64,000 bases of DNA from positions 62,001 through 126,000 of the forward strand of contig JAVXUO010000083.1 of the NCBI GenBank assembly GCA_033065855.1. The letters run 5' to 3'. How positions within the stretch are numbered: position 1 is the stretch's first letter; each line of letters starts with the position of its first letter. Under the pieces are notes generated by a model, which ran no database searches, was not told where the DNA came from, and saw only the letters and a program-made list of their open reading frames with translations. Below, piece after piece: positions 1-11,830 of the stretch. The stretch comes from Escallonia rubra. Lineage: Eukaryota > Streptophyta > Magnoliopsida > Escalloniales > Escalloniaceae. The position numbers and the translations under genes were made by a program.

Positions 1-644
1 CAAATCGCACAACGTGTAAAGTAGATGGGGTCATTCCCTATTTTCCCAAAAAAAAAACTCATAAATTATGACTCATATCATAAATAAACGTGCAAGTCGA
101 ATAAAATCAAATATTTTGAAACAGATTGAGTATTAAACTGTTGAGGTCAGCTTGTAAGCATATAATTATATTAGAGGTGAGATCACAAGTAGTGCTTATG
201 CCATACATAGATGTAACAACACCAGAAGAGAACAAAGATTCAAAAAACCATGCTTGAAAACATGGGGAAAAAAAACGTTGCGCGTTAGTGAGATATTGAA
301 GGAGCAAGGTATTATACAAAACATGAAAGAGTATTCTAGTGTGACCTACTAATGGAAGATGCCGAGAATTCATGTGAGGTTTTAGTTTGAGTTGAGTTTC
401 AATATTCAAATTCATAAGATGCTCATGTGATGCAACACCACCAAGAAAAAATAAAAATCCTTCACTCTAAACATATCGAGAAAGACATAATCATTGGACT
501 CAGTTTTTAAATTGCCAAATTGTAATCATCTAAAGGTGGGTATAATGAGGCGTATGTCAAAAGAATAAAAAAGATACAAACTAACTAACCAAAGAAAATT
601 TCTTTCTTACCATTTTATTATCTATTTCTCAGAGTAGTTTAAGA
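1..644. other. Intergenic, no gene seen
   Basis: A/T-rich sequence with no ORF resembling a known protein and no recognisable repeat end. The 102-codon open frame on the minus strand (107-415) has no recognisable domain and an A/T-biased composition, so I treat it as chance. It runs up to the left target-site duplication of the Mutator-like element that follows. Confidence 0.6.
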
Positions 645-2525
645 TATAATGTAGGATAAATTACACACGACACCCTTAAGGTTTGCCCTAAACTACACAC
701 GACTCCACCTAAGTATTTTTATTACACCAAGCTACACATTTCTATTTTTATGTTAGCAGAGTTAACAAAATGAATGAAAGGACGGTAATACCCGTGATAA
801 ACAAGTCAGTTTACCCCCTTCTCCCCCCCCCCCCCACGCACCAATTCCTGCAAAGCCACGGACCACCAACCATAGCCACCACGACCCACCACCGCCCCCA
901 TCACAATCACTTACTGCACATCCCCAACCTTTAACTCATTTTACCCCATCTCTCTCTCTCACACACACCTCTCGATGAACCAACCAACCACCAACTGCCC
1001 CACCAACCACAATTGCCCCACCAACAACCACCCAGCAATAATCCCGTCCACTGTCGATAACCGTAGTTGCCCCACCCATTTCAATTGCCCTGCCACCACT
1101 GTAAAAAACAAGCCCAATTCCCGATCTTCATCCAACCACCAATAGCCCCACCAACCACCATTGTCACCACGATCCAGCCCCAAGCAACACACTCCAGTTA
1201 AGGCTGAGCACGGTTCGGTTTGAGGGTCAAATCGCAAACCAAATCGTTACCCCTCGATTTGGAAAATTGTAAAGCGAATCAAACAAAACACCATCGGTTT
1301 GGACGGTTTAAACGGTTCGGTTTGGATCGGTTTGAGTCCACTTAAACACCTTCATTTACAAACTACTATTGGATCTAAAATTGATTAAAAATTGAAGTTA
1401 TATATTTTCTAAATTGTATATAATCTTGTTAGATTCGATATATAAGTGTTCCTTGATGTATGAGAAAGAATGAGAAAATATATAACATTTAATAGTCACG
1501 AAAATTTTGTGTCATTAGTGTTCTCATAATTTTCTTTTCTTATAACTTTTAAGATTTGTATATATGAATTTGCTTACAACCGTATATGTGAAATTGTCAA
1601 TGAATGTTACTAAAACTAGAGTAACATATCATACGTCGGTTCGGTTCGGTTTGGAATCGGTTTAAAAAATGTGAACCGTGAACCAAACTGAACCAAGGTC
1701 GGTTTGAGAAATGTGAAACCAAACCATTAAGATCTTTGGACGGTTCGGATTGGATTAGTTCAGTTTGGTCGGTTTGAACGGTTTGATGCTCACCCCTAAC
1801 TCCAGTGATACCGTCGACAACCCCATACCCCCACATTGCCCCGCCACGACCCACCATCGTCGGCCCATTTCCACATCCAAATCGACCCACCCACACTATG
1901 TTCTGCTCATATCATCATCGACGTCAATCACTTACGTCAGTGGTCACCGATCCATCACCAAAAATCTTCTTCACCTCGAGATCCACCGCTGTCGATGGTC
2001 ACCGATCGTTGCTGAGGTAGATCGGTGCCAGAGGTCACTAGGGTATATCACGGGAACGTCGATCATCCTTGGTTGACGTCCACCGGTGGTAGAGGTCGCC
2101 ACTGAACTGCCGATCTACTGTCTATGTTTCCCTCTATTTCCCGTCCCTCTACCTTGCTTCTTCTTTTTTTGTTTATTTGCCTTCGATCTCTTTATCCTTT
2201 TTTCTCCCACGAATTTCTCTATGTGGATATGCCTCTCTGTGTGTGTGGGCAATGGCTGGCCGTCGACGGCAATGGCGGGCATCAGTGGCGGCGGTAACTT
2301 GGCCTTTTGTGGTGAGAGAGATGAGGAAGACGTAAAGGCATTTTTGGTATATCGTAATAGATCAATGAGGCCCTAATTTTTTCTCACAGCGCTCTAACGG
2401 AAATGGGTCTTATGCAACACAATGACAAACTGCAGGGGGCAGGGAGTAATAAAATACTTAGGCGGAGTCGCGTGTATTTTAGGGTAAATCTCAGGGGTGC
2501 CGTGTATAATTTACCCTATAATGTA
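645..2525. mobile_element. Mutator-like element (MULE), non-autonomous, with 9 bp target duplication
   Basis: The two ends form long terminal inverted repeats. The left end (from 654) begins GGATAAATTACACACGACAC and the right end (to 2516), read on the minus strand, begins GGGTAAATTATACACGGCAC. The similarity continues for about 75 bp, through the CCTAAGTATTT region on both sides. The element is flanked by an identical 9 bp direct repeat TATAATGTA at 645-653 and 2517-2525, the length typical of Mutator transposition. The 1.86 kb interior has no transposase that I can recognise. It consists of C/A-rich low-complexity sequence (CCACCACC-type, about 815-1190 and 1805-2080), a nested hAT element, and a region of mixed composition at 2080-2370. 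It is therefore non-autonomous. Open frames inside it (for example 1765-2076 and 2086-2376) match no family I know. Confidence 0.88.
1191..1806. mobile_element. hAT-type element nested inside the MULE, 8 bp target duplication
   Basis: A 600 bp element (1199-1798) flanked by a perfect 8 bp duplication ACTCCAGT at 1191-1198 and 1799-1806. The left end starts TAAGGCTGAGC and the right end, on the minus strand, starts TAGGGGTGAGC, a typical plant hAT terminus. Subterminal sequence is rich in copies of a GGTTCGGTTTGG-like motif in both orientations (about 1210-1340 and 1630-1790). There is no coding capacity. Its position shows that it inserted into the MULE after the MULE was in place. Confidence 0.88.
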
Positions 2526-2691
2526 TGAGTATTGACGAAAGTTTACAAAAACCTTCATATGCATGAAAGCTCGACAAGTTTAATGAGCAAGCTTGAACAA
2601 CCTCCACCTTGGCTCACTCATAGCCCTTCATTAATAAGGTATTTTTAGTGACAATTTTGAAATTATTTTGAAATCAAGTTTAAAGACATTT

Positions 2692-3812
2692 AGGGGTTGT
2701 ACGTTTACCCAAGTTTGTTTTCGTTTTTGTAATGATGATGAAAAAAATACATTTTTCGTGTACTTTTAACTTTTTTCAGTTTCCTTTTGGATAAAAAAAT
2801 CTAAACAGTAGCAAAAAAAAATGAAAACACCTTCACCTTTTTCCACTACTCGTATTCTATGTGCAGAGAATACCAATCTTGTCTCCATTGTTCACATTTT
2901 TCTACCATGCCTCTGCTGCCTATAGCTCTCTCTCTCTCTCTCATATGAAATGATCCTCGCAGGTCGGTCTAGGTAAAGCGACGATCGTTAATAGCAATCC
3001 CAACCAAGAGAGGGCAAAAAGCACGCGTCTAACATCCCTGCTTCATTACCCACGAAAAATGAAAAAGTGAATTTGGGCTCTTTTCAGCCCCTAAGGACTA
3101 CTACTTTGATGAATGAATGTAAGCGAACAGACTGGGCATGTGATATGCTTGAGAAGATGGGTTATTTCTTATTGTTGATAGCACAAGAAATAGACAGAAG
3201 ACTAAGCAGACTTTTCTCTGCATCTATTGTCCATGCTGCTCGAGGTCTTCCTTTTCCTTCTTGACACAAGCACTTGTATGGGTGAGCACATTATTTTGTA
3301 TTGGAGGTGCCGGATACAGTGTTCTTTCTAGGCTTGACCGTTCCGGCATTGGGGGAAGGGGAAGGGGAAAAGGAAAAGGGAAGAGGAAGACACAGATGTG
3401 GGCCCATGGAAGAAAAGGAAGGGGGAGGGGAACTACGTAATATTGCCAAACTGTATGAGTTGGGGTGGGCCCTACGTGGAGACATTTGTGTAGTGTTGAA
3501 TGATGACTTTATTGGGAGAAGTAAAAAAGTGAGTATGGAGGGTTGTTGGGAAGATAAATTAAGGGTATAAAAATAATTTGTTAGGTTAAGAGTAGGGTTA
3601 AAATGAGAAGAAATGTGTACAAATAGAATATAAAATGCTAAACATACAAGAATTGATCCAAAAAAATTGGTGAAAATAAAAATGGTAAACGTATAGAAAA
3701 AACTGAAAAAGTGGATACGAAAAAAACTAAAAGTATACAAGACAATTTTAGAACTGAAAAAATAAAAATAGAATACAAAACACGAAAAATAAATTACGTA
3801 AACATACCGCCC
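2692..3812. repeat. Possible degenerate inverted-repeat element
   Basis: The left edge (GGGGTTGTACGTTTAC, about 2694) resembles the minus-strand reading of the right edge (GGGCGGTATGTTTACG, about 3812). Inside, both arms carry similar A/T-rich tracts (ATTTTTCGTGTACTTTTA against ATTTTTCGTGTTTTGTA). The arms are diverged and I cannot define a target duplication, so the call and its edges are tentative. A (CT)n microsatellite lies at 2926-2942. The 212-codon minus-strand frame at 3291-3929 overlaps this A/T-rich stretch and has no recognisable domain. Confidence 0.4.
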
Positions 3813-3910
3813 ATATCGTAAGTTTTCATAGTAAAATATCGCTATACGACGCTGCAACAAAGTAAAACGAGAAAGGATGCAGCGGAATGGTAGACATTTG
3901 AATAGTCTTA

Positions 3911-4005
3911 AGCCCACACATGAATCCAATCATGGGCTCATTAACCACTCAAAGTGTTCAAATTGGGCCTTAGCAGCCCAAGTGAGGCTCACCTCGGGTG
4001 GCCCA
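3911..4005 (+). promoter_or_regulatory. Cluster of five site II (TGGGCY) elements upstream of THO5
   Basis: Five TGGGCC/TGGGCT hexamers or their complements lie within about 95 bp (3911-3916, 3933-3938, 3964-3969, 3975-3980, 4000-4005). They end roughly 85 bp before the THO5 start codon. Site II elements are bound by TCP factors and are common in promoters of plant growth and housekeeping genes. Density and position support a promoter role here; binding is inferred. Confidence 0.6.
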
Positions 4006-4089
4006 ATAAAAAGAAAGAGCTTGTACACAAACCCACGCGCCCGAAACCGTGAAAGTCTGAATCAGTAGGCCAAGAACAGCGGCCGGAAG

Positions 4090-7000
4090 ATGGAGGTGAG
4101 CATGGCGGAGCCCGGCGAGATACTACCGGACAGGACTATAGACATGTCGGTGTACGACACGCTGCAAGACGGCCGTTCGTCGGTGGAAGAGATCGTGGCC
4201 AAGATGCTCTCCCTCAAGAGAGACGCCAGCGGCGGCCGCCCTAAACCACAGCAACTAGGCGAACTCGCCACGGAGATGTTACTCAATTTCGTCACCCTCC
4301 GCCAGGTCTCCGTATCCCCATCCAATCTCTATGCATTTTCACACGCACGCACGTGTGTGTACTGTGTAGTACAACGGGGATTTTGAACTTGTGCAGCTCC
4401 TTTCAATTGGCTAGGGTTTTAAAGCCCATAATGTATTTAGTGTACATGCTGATTTGCGCGCCTTTTTATGCGTGTAATGCGTTGTTAAGATTTGTGGTCA
4501 TTTTGATGCTCGTAAATTGATTTTATGGCACGAGCAAAGAAGAAAAATTGAAAGGTTGATTTAGGGTTTTTTTTGGTATTACTTTTCTGCAGTGCCGTTA
4601 CTGGAATATTGATTTTCAAGAGAACGTTGTGATAATTATTCTCTTCTTTCTGTGGTAATTGCCGAAAGGAGTTGAATTTGAGAAATTTGCATGCGGAGCA
4701 GAATTTACCATGCTACTTAGCGGGGTTAAAACCTGTGTTTGAAGTCTATGAGAGAATATTAGCAAATGTTAACCTGTTGCCACGTTTATGACAATGTACA
4801 AGGCATTGTCTAGTTGGTTATAATGCATTGCAAATGGTTATCTGCTTTATTGATGGTGTTTTTTGTTTATGATGCACAAGGCATTGTAAACAATGTAAAT
4901 GAACCGATGCACTGTTTTCTAGCACACCTTTTCCAAGGGCATCATTTTTGTGTTGAAGGTATGCCCTTAGTAGGACTCTTGGTTGAGCCTTAGTAACAAA
5001 GGACCATTCTACAGAAGTACAAGTGTGCCATGACCAGGTACAAACAGTACAAGAAATAGAAAATGCAATTCATAAAAAAAAATAAAGATAAAAAAATAAA
5101 GAAGTTAGTAATACCTCGTCCAAATACACTTGTAGACTTCTTCACTTTCAGGCTTCCCATGGTATTACAAATTTATTCAGATTTATGACCAATTGGGAAG
5201 AAGCTTGACATTGTAGCTTTTAATTGAAAAGAACATTTAGTTATTACATTGACGCTCATCTGGCAAAACATGTTCTATTTGCAGGCCAATCGTGCCATCT
5301 TACTTGAAGAAGATCATGTAAAAGCAGAAACAGAACATGCAAAAGCACCCGTAGACTTCACCACCTTGCAGCTCCACAACTTGATGTATGAGAAAAATCA
5401 CTATGTGAAAGCCATAAAGGCTTGCAGAGACTTCAAGTCTAAACATCCTGATATTGAGCTTGTGCCTGAGGAAGAGTTCACTAGAGATGCACCAGAAGAG
5501 ATTAAAAACACAGTAATATCAAGTGACAGTGCTCAAAACTTGATGCTTAAGAGGCTAAATTTTGAGCTGCTCCAGGTATGTGTATATAGTATACACATTA
5601 TTGTGTGTCTGTGCGTGCCCGCGCACCCACGCGTGTATGCGTATCCTTCGTACTTATAATCCGTGTAAGGGTGATGGTTTGCTTGTATCTTTACTATCTA
5701 CCTTCAATCAGTATATTTAAGGAGAGCTGATTTCGGGATAGTGCTGGCAACTTCCGCATATACATACATAGATACATATATAGGGAGGGTGGCTGGGTGG
5801 GTGTGTGTGTGTGGGTGCGTGTACGTGTGTGTTTCCATGTTTACTTCTGCTATGTGGGCTTGTAATTTCTGAATGCTTTCCATCTTTTGGTGCTGAACTG
5901 GGATTTGGTATTTCAATGGCTCTTCTTAAATGGCATATATCTTAAGTACGTTCCCGAAGATTCCTAACTTGAATTCATTCACGCTGTCTCTATCTCTCCA
6001 TCTTTGTGCCACTGTCTCTGTCTCTCTCCGTCCCTCCATTTCCTTACATTTTGTATCAGAAGAGGTACTTTTTATGTTAGCACACATATCATATAATTGG
6101 CTTAGCTCAGTACTTGTTCGATGTTGAAATTTGCTTCTGCGATGTTTCTGACCATTTTTTGACTTATTCATTATCTACTAAAAAATCAAATGAAAAAAGA
6201 AAAAAAAAAAGAAGAATTATGTTTTTGGTGGCCTGATTTTTGTTTTTCTGTTGGAGGTGAAGATTATATATATAAAAAATGGTCCAATATGCAATTGTAT
6301 ATGGGAGATTTAAATCTTTTTAACATTTAAAACTATAGTAGGTTAATCAGGGACAATAAAAAAAATAATTCTGGTATCTGTCTGAGTTATTTCATGCAAA
6401 GTAGTACTTCAGTGGCACTGAACCTTGAAGAAAGGTGCAAGCATCTGTCATGGTTGCAGGGTAGGGAAAAAAAATAAGTAAATAAAGTTCTATAAACTAT
6501 TCATTTTTGGATATACCTGGTTCTTGTGACACTGGATAAACAGATGATAGGAAAACATCTCTTGAAAAAGCTTCACAAGTAGAACTGACTATTCCTTGTG
6601 TTTACCATCCTTGTTATGACAAGAACTGCTGGAGTTGTTTTAGTTGTTGCCATTAGAGCTGTACTAAGAGGTACTTGTCCTGTATCAGCGCAAAGAGTTA
6701 TGCAAGTTTCGTGAGAAACTGGAACAACAAAAGAAAGTCCTTCTGGAAACCATTGCTACTAAGAAGAAATTTCTATCAAGTCTCCCTTCGCACCTCAAGT
6801 CTCTCAAGAAGGCATCCTTGCCAGTGCAGCACCAACTAGGGGTGCTGCATACAAAGAAGCTAAAACAGCATCACTCGGCAGAGTTACTTCCACCTCCTCT
6901 ATATGTGATTTACTCGCAGTTTTTGGCTCAAAAGGAAGCATTTGGAGAAGATATTGATATGGAGATCGTAGGTAGCATGAAGGATGCTCATGCTTATGCC

Positions 7001-10000
7001 CGCCAGCAAGCTTATAAAGACACTGGTAAAGTAGTCAACTTGAACTTTAAATCGTACAATTTAAGTGTTACATTTTATATATGTCATGGCTGTATGATTA
7101 TACAATTGGAAACATCTCTTAATAAAATGTAAGTGCGTTTTTGCTCATTTGTTTTGTCATACGGAGTATATTGCCTGTCTGGTATTCTTAGAGACATACT
7201 AGGTTTGCACCAAAGCATATGGTCAGTGTCGATCAGTTTCTGACTTGACATTGCATAATTTGCAGGATAACATATAAATACCAATAAACAAAATTGCGTT
7301 AGTCTGTTAATTTTGTGGGGTTGATTGGCAATGGTTCCGCTTAGTCTTTCAACCAGGATTTGTACCAGTTATGTTAATCTCAAAAAACTAAACAAAACAA
7401 ATCATGCAGTTCGGATGACCCCTATCAGACCCTTGATTGAGGCTGGCCTTTGAGTGCACTCTTGACATTAGCATTTGGCTCTTAGCTTATGCAAGTGTAT
7501 GATTAGTTTTGCATTTAGTTGTCTCTAATTCGATGGCTTGATTCACTATGTGGGATGAGCAACTACTAGATGGTCAGTTTGCAGTTTGTACCCAGTTAAA
7601 GTTGTGCTTCCGTAATGTGTATATATCTGGTTTACATTTTGTGGCACATTTATAGTAGCTACTAATAGAAGATTATATGGGTTTGCTGGAACAGGCATAT
7701 CTACCAGCGTCGAGAATTCCAAGTTGGATGATGATGTACCTGATGAGGAAGACGATGGCCAGAGAAGGAGAAAGCGGCCAAAGAAGGTTCCAGGCAAGGA
7801 GAGTCTTGACCCCGCAGGCATTTATCAATCTCATCCGCTTAAGTTATTGCTTCATATACACGATGATGAAGCTTCTGATCTGAAGTCTGCAAAACTTATC
7901 ACACTGAAGTTTGAATACTTATTGAAATTGAATATTGTATGCGTGGGAGTTGAAGGGTCCAACGAAGGTCCCGAGAATAACATCTTATGCAACTTATTTC
8001 CCGATGACCCTGGTCTTGAGCTCCCTCACCAGGTTCGTCCTTAGTTTGAGTTCTCCTAGCTGATTCTGATGCATCTTCCCTTCTCTTTTTTTTACATCAG
8101 TAATATTTCCATGAATGTTGTGCAGTCAGCAAAACTACGCATGGGTGATGCCCTTGTATTTGATGAGAGGAGGGCTTTGCGTCCATATAAATGGGCCCAG
8201 CATTTAGCAGGAATCGATTTTTTGCCAGAGGTATCACCGTTGCTTGCAGCGTGTGAAACTCTCAACAGTGATACACCAAAGCATGCTGCCATTATATCTG
8301 GTCTGTCACTGTATCGCCAGCAGAATCGGGTAGAGACAGTTGTGCAGAGAATTCGTGCTAGGAAAAAGGCTCAGCTGGCTCTTGCGTGAGTCACTACCCT
8401 GTATGCTTAAGAGTCATTGGTGGAACGTTTATTATCAGGCAAATATCACATTGTAGTTGAATCTGAATATTTCGCTTCTATTTTCTGTTTTAAGTGGCTG
8501 GCACTTTTATTGAAGTTATAAATAGCTGAAATTGCACTTCCTTTGGTATTTTTGAAGCTTTCTAGCTTCATTTTTTATATCTGCATTTCCGTTCGTGTCT
8601 ATCTGAATTCTGCATTCCAACTTTACTTGCTTCAGTTGGAGCTCTCACCTTCTTCTCTTTCTCTGTGTAAAAACTTGGAATCTTTGGTTGACTTCCAGGG
8701 AGCAGCTTGACTTGCTAATGAAGCTTAAATGGCCACATCTTAGTTGTAAAAGCGTCCCTTGGGCCTTGCATACCCCTCTGTGTAGCTTGGATAGTTGCTC
8801 ATCCATGGTGTCCTTACCTAGTCAGACTTCATCTTTGCCTGTTATAGATAAGGAGCAAGTTCAGGCTCCCTCAGAAATTGCTATGAATGAAAGACCTGAT
8901 ACTTCAAAGGAAGAGGTTGAGAATGTAAGAGAGGATGGGGAACTCCCGAATTTAGTACCACCTTCAACTTTAGTAAATCGTAATAAAGTCATCCCCTCAA
9001 AAGGATCAGATCTTGAGCAAAAGAGAAGACTGGCTTTGATTTCAAAGAGTTTGATTTCAAAGAGTGTGGTACCTCCTATTAACAAGGGGAAGTCACTGAG
9101 TTTTAAGAAACACGATGATGATTTGGAACTCATGCTAGATATGGATAGTGAACTGGATGAGCCAGCACAAATCGAGCCAGAGACTGAAGATGCATCTCGA
9201 ATTGGAGGCTTTGAGTTGGTTGAAAACACTTGGGTCGACTTTGGGGTTCAGGAATATTCTCTTGTTTTAACCAGGAAAGCTGAGAGTGGTGCAAGGATCA
9301 TGAAGTTAGAAGCCAAGGTAGGTGAAATCACTCTTTTGCTTCATTTCTGTGCAGGTTCTCCTACATTTCTAGTTACTGACCAATGGATGATTCACTATCT
9401 GTTATGACAGATCAAAATCAGCATGGAGTATCCTCTTAGGCCTCCTCTCTTTGTAGTGAATCTTTCCGTTGGGTCGCTTGGAGAAAACCATCTAGACACT
9501 GATACTTCTGAGTGGTGCAATGAACTTCGTGCAATGGAAGCAGAGGTAAGCAAATGAAAACTTTCTGGTCTTGGTATAGCTGTAGGTGCTGAAAGCAAAT
9601 ACACTTGCTTCTTGCAATCAATTCTTCAGGAAGCTGGAGTTCAGTATCTTCTACTTGACATGTTAATGAGCGTAGGAAATTTTCAGGAGACGTGGATTTG
9701 GTTAGCAGTTCTTGTTTTGTGACGAATTAGATGCCATGGAACTTGCAGCATCTCTGGCAGAGAATGATTTCTTACACTGTCTAAAGCAATACAGCTTTTA
9801 AGTATAATAATCTTTACTGTTGAACTCATGCTGCAAATGATGTTGTCCACTGCAGGTCAATATACATGTAATAAAGATGATACCCTCGGATCAAGAGAAC
9901 CTCATCTTAGGTCATCAAGTTTATTGCCTCGCAATGCTATTTGACTTTTACATGGATGAGGGAGGCCCATCTTTTGAGAAGAGGAGGAGTACTTCTGTGG

Positions 10001-10122
10001 TGGATGTTGGTTTGTGCAAACCGGTTAGTGGTAGTCTTGTTGCGAGATCCTTTAGAGGTAGGGATCGCAGGAAAATGATCTCCTGGAAGGACAATGGTTG
10101 CGCTGCTGGCTATCCATGCTAA
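4090..10122 (+). CDS. THO5: THO complex subunit 5 (THOC5/Fmip family)
   Basis: Subunit of the nuclear THO/TREX complex, which couples transcription to mRNA processing and export; in plants THO also affects small-RNA biogenesis. I assemble eight exons: 4090-4305, 5285-5575, 6689-7025, 7695-8032, 8126-8385, 8699-9317, 9411-9545 and 9856-10122, all with GT/AG borders and matching phase. They encode 820 residues, about the length I recall for Arabidopsis THO5. Recognisable family stretches are LRQANRAIL across the exon 1/2 junction, the helical THOC5 core (residues about 70-280), an acidic linker followed by a basic RRRKRPKK cluster (about 305-312, a likely nuclear signal), and the conserved C-terminal RSFRGRDRRKMISWK. 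The start codon is the first ATG in an open frame downstream of a site II promoter. An AATAAA lies at 10200, about 80 bp past the stop. A GT-rich tract sits in intron 2 near 5800. Confidence 0.95.
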
Positions 10123-11830
10123 AAGTAGGTTTCAGGGTGAAATTGTAAGTATCGAGTGCCTTGCAGTGCCTTCTTGCTATAGTTTCACCTCGTCTTGAAA
10201 ATAAAGAAAGTGACCATTTACTGTGAAATATCTTTCAAGGTCTTCTCACTACTGTTTCACCTGGTATGTGCAACATCAAGACGATATTATCTTTGATTAA
10301 TCAGCACAAGGACTAGCATGCTTGAATTGTATGGATTCAGGATAGGCCTGAAATCAGGGTTTCGTCTGTTGTCTTGAATGGTGAGAAGCTGTAGGTTCTT
10401 TCGTTCTCTAGTCTCGTAACGGCAAGTCATGACAAATTTGTGCAATGCTGAAGACCTACAGTAGTGATCGATAAGTTGCTGGTGGTTTGCTGAGATTACC
10501 TACTCTTTTGGGACGTGAATAAACTCAAGTTCTCATGCTTACTAGAGCCTGCTTGCCAAATTTGAATATCCCTCTATGGGTCTTGCTGAGATGTGAGTCC
10601 TCTGTCCATTGCATTGCTTGATTGTCATGCAACAGCACCGAATGGGAAGAGCTAAAACATTCGTTATCGTGAAATCAAGTTATTATGTCCCCTCGTCTCT
10701 CTGATGATTATATTTTTTTCATGTTGAATCCTGAAGCCCATCTGTCCATGTATACAGAAGTTGGTTCGTTCAGAGTTGATTAGGTTTGGACCAGGTGGTT
10801 TCCTTTCAGAAATTATTCTTTTCCAATATGGAGAATGTTTCGTAGGCTTCCTAAATTTTATCAGCAACTAATGTTTGAGCATTACTTATAGTCATTTGAG
10901 CTTTACTTTTGTCACTCAAGGCCTTTCAAGTGTCGCTATATAATTAATTTAATGAGACTTGTGGAGCTCATGTTTCGGTTCCCATTTTCTCTTAGCATGT
11001 TTTGAAGATGAGATCCTACAGTCTTAGGCAAACATCCATCCTAAAAAGTAACGTGCCACTTAAAAATGTTCCGAACTTTTCAGTTACTGGTATACAAGCT
11101 AAAATTCCGTGTTATGCACGGAAAGTGTGTTAGTTAAATCCCGTGCTATGCACGAAAATAATATTAATTAATTATAAAATCGAAGAATTGAGGTTATGGG
11201 GTTGAAAGTAATTTTGTGGCCAATCAAAATTTAACACCTATTAAGCTCTATTTTAAAATTATAAAAATTCAAGAAAATAGAAGTTGGGATTTGGAAGGCA
11301 CAGAAGATGCAAACCAAATCCAAATATATGTAGTATAAATTTATACATTTTACTGAATATTTATCAAGCAAACAAAATAAGTGGTTGGTAACGATTGGCA
11401 TAAAAAGGGCAATTTTTATTTTTTTAATGTTACTAAACTTGGGTCACTAGAGAGTTCAGATAGGTATTTTCCATATGGGAATCGAATCGAATGCTCTCAA
11501 TGGATATATCACACTTTTAATTCTTCAACTTCCAACCCTAACAGGTGGTGGAGTGACAAAAAACGAATAACCTCAATGTCTCGAATTCGAATCTTCGTAC
11601 TAACGAGTCATATAAAATTACAGTTCTGATTATTCTAAAAAAAATTCTTTTAACTTCTACAACGGAGAAACTGCAACATAGTATCCAATTGGGGTGAGAC
11701 TAATGTTTGTGCAGATAAATTAGCGAAGGCTAGCGTTTCAAAACCTATTAGACTTGGGATGCTCGACAGACCTCCAACTGACTTATGGATGACGTGGTGA
11801 AGGATGCGGGTAGCAAGCGGAGACTAGGCT
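10123..11830. other. THO5 3' flank and intergenic sequence with Helitron-like hairpins
   Basis: The first several hundred bases are probably THO5 3' UTR and flank. No further gene is visible. At 11106-11121 and 11140-11155 there are two hairpin-forming motifs, CCGTGTTATGCACGG and CCCGTGCTATGCACG, of the kind seen near plant Helitron 3' ends. The first is followed on the minus strand by ATTTTAG. They may be the edge of a decayed Helitron, but I could not find the other end. Confidence 0.45.

Noticed and set aside
3291-3929. 212-codon minus-strand ORF
   Set aside because: Phe/Tyr/Ser-rich translation of A/T-rich sequence with no recognisable domain. It overlaps a possible inverted-repeat element and the THO5 promoter.
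4062-4325. 87-codon minus-strand ORF opposite THO5 exon 1
   Set aside because: Antisense shadow of the THO5 first exon.
9630-9720. Exon-like stretch after an AG acceptor between THO5 exons 7 and 8
   Set aside because: It reads into a stop (TGA) after about 30 codons, and skipping it joins exon 7 to exon 8 with the conserved AMEAE-VNIHVIKM sequence. It could only be a rare isoform.
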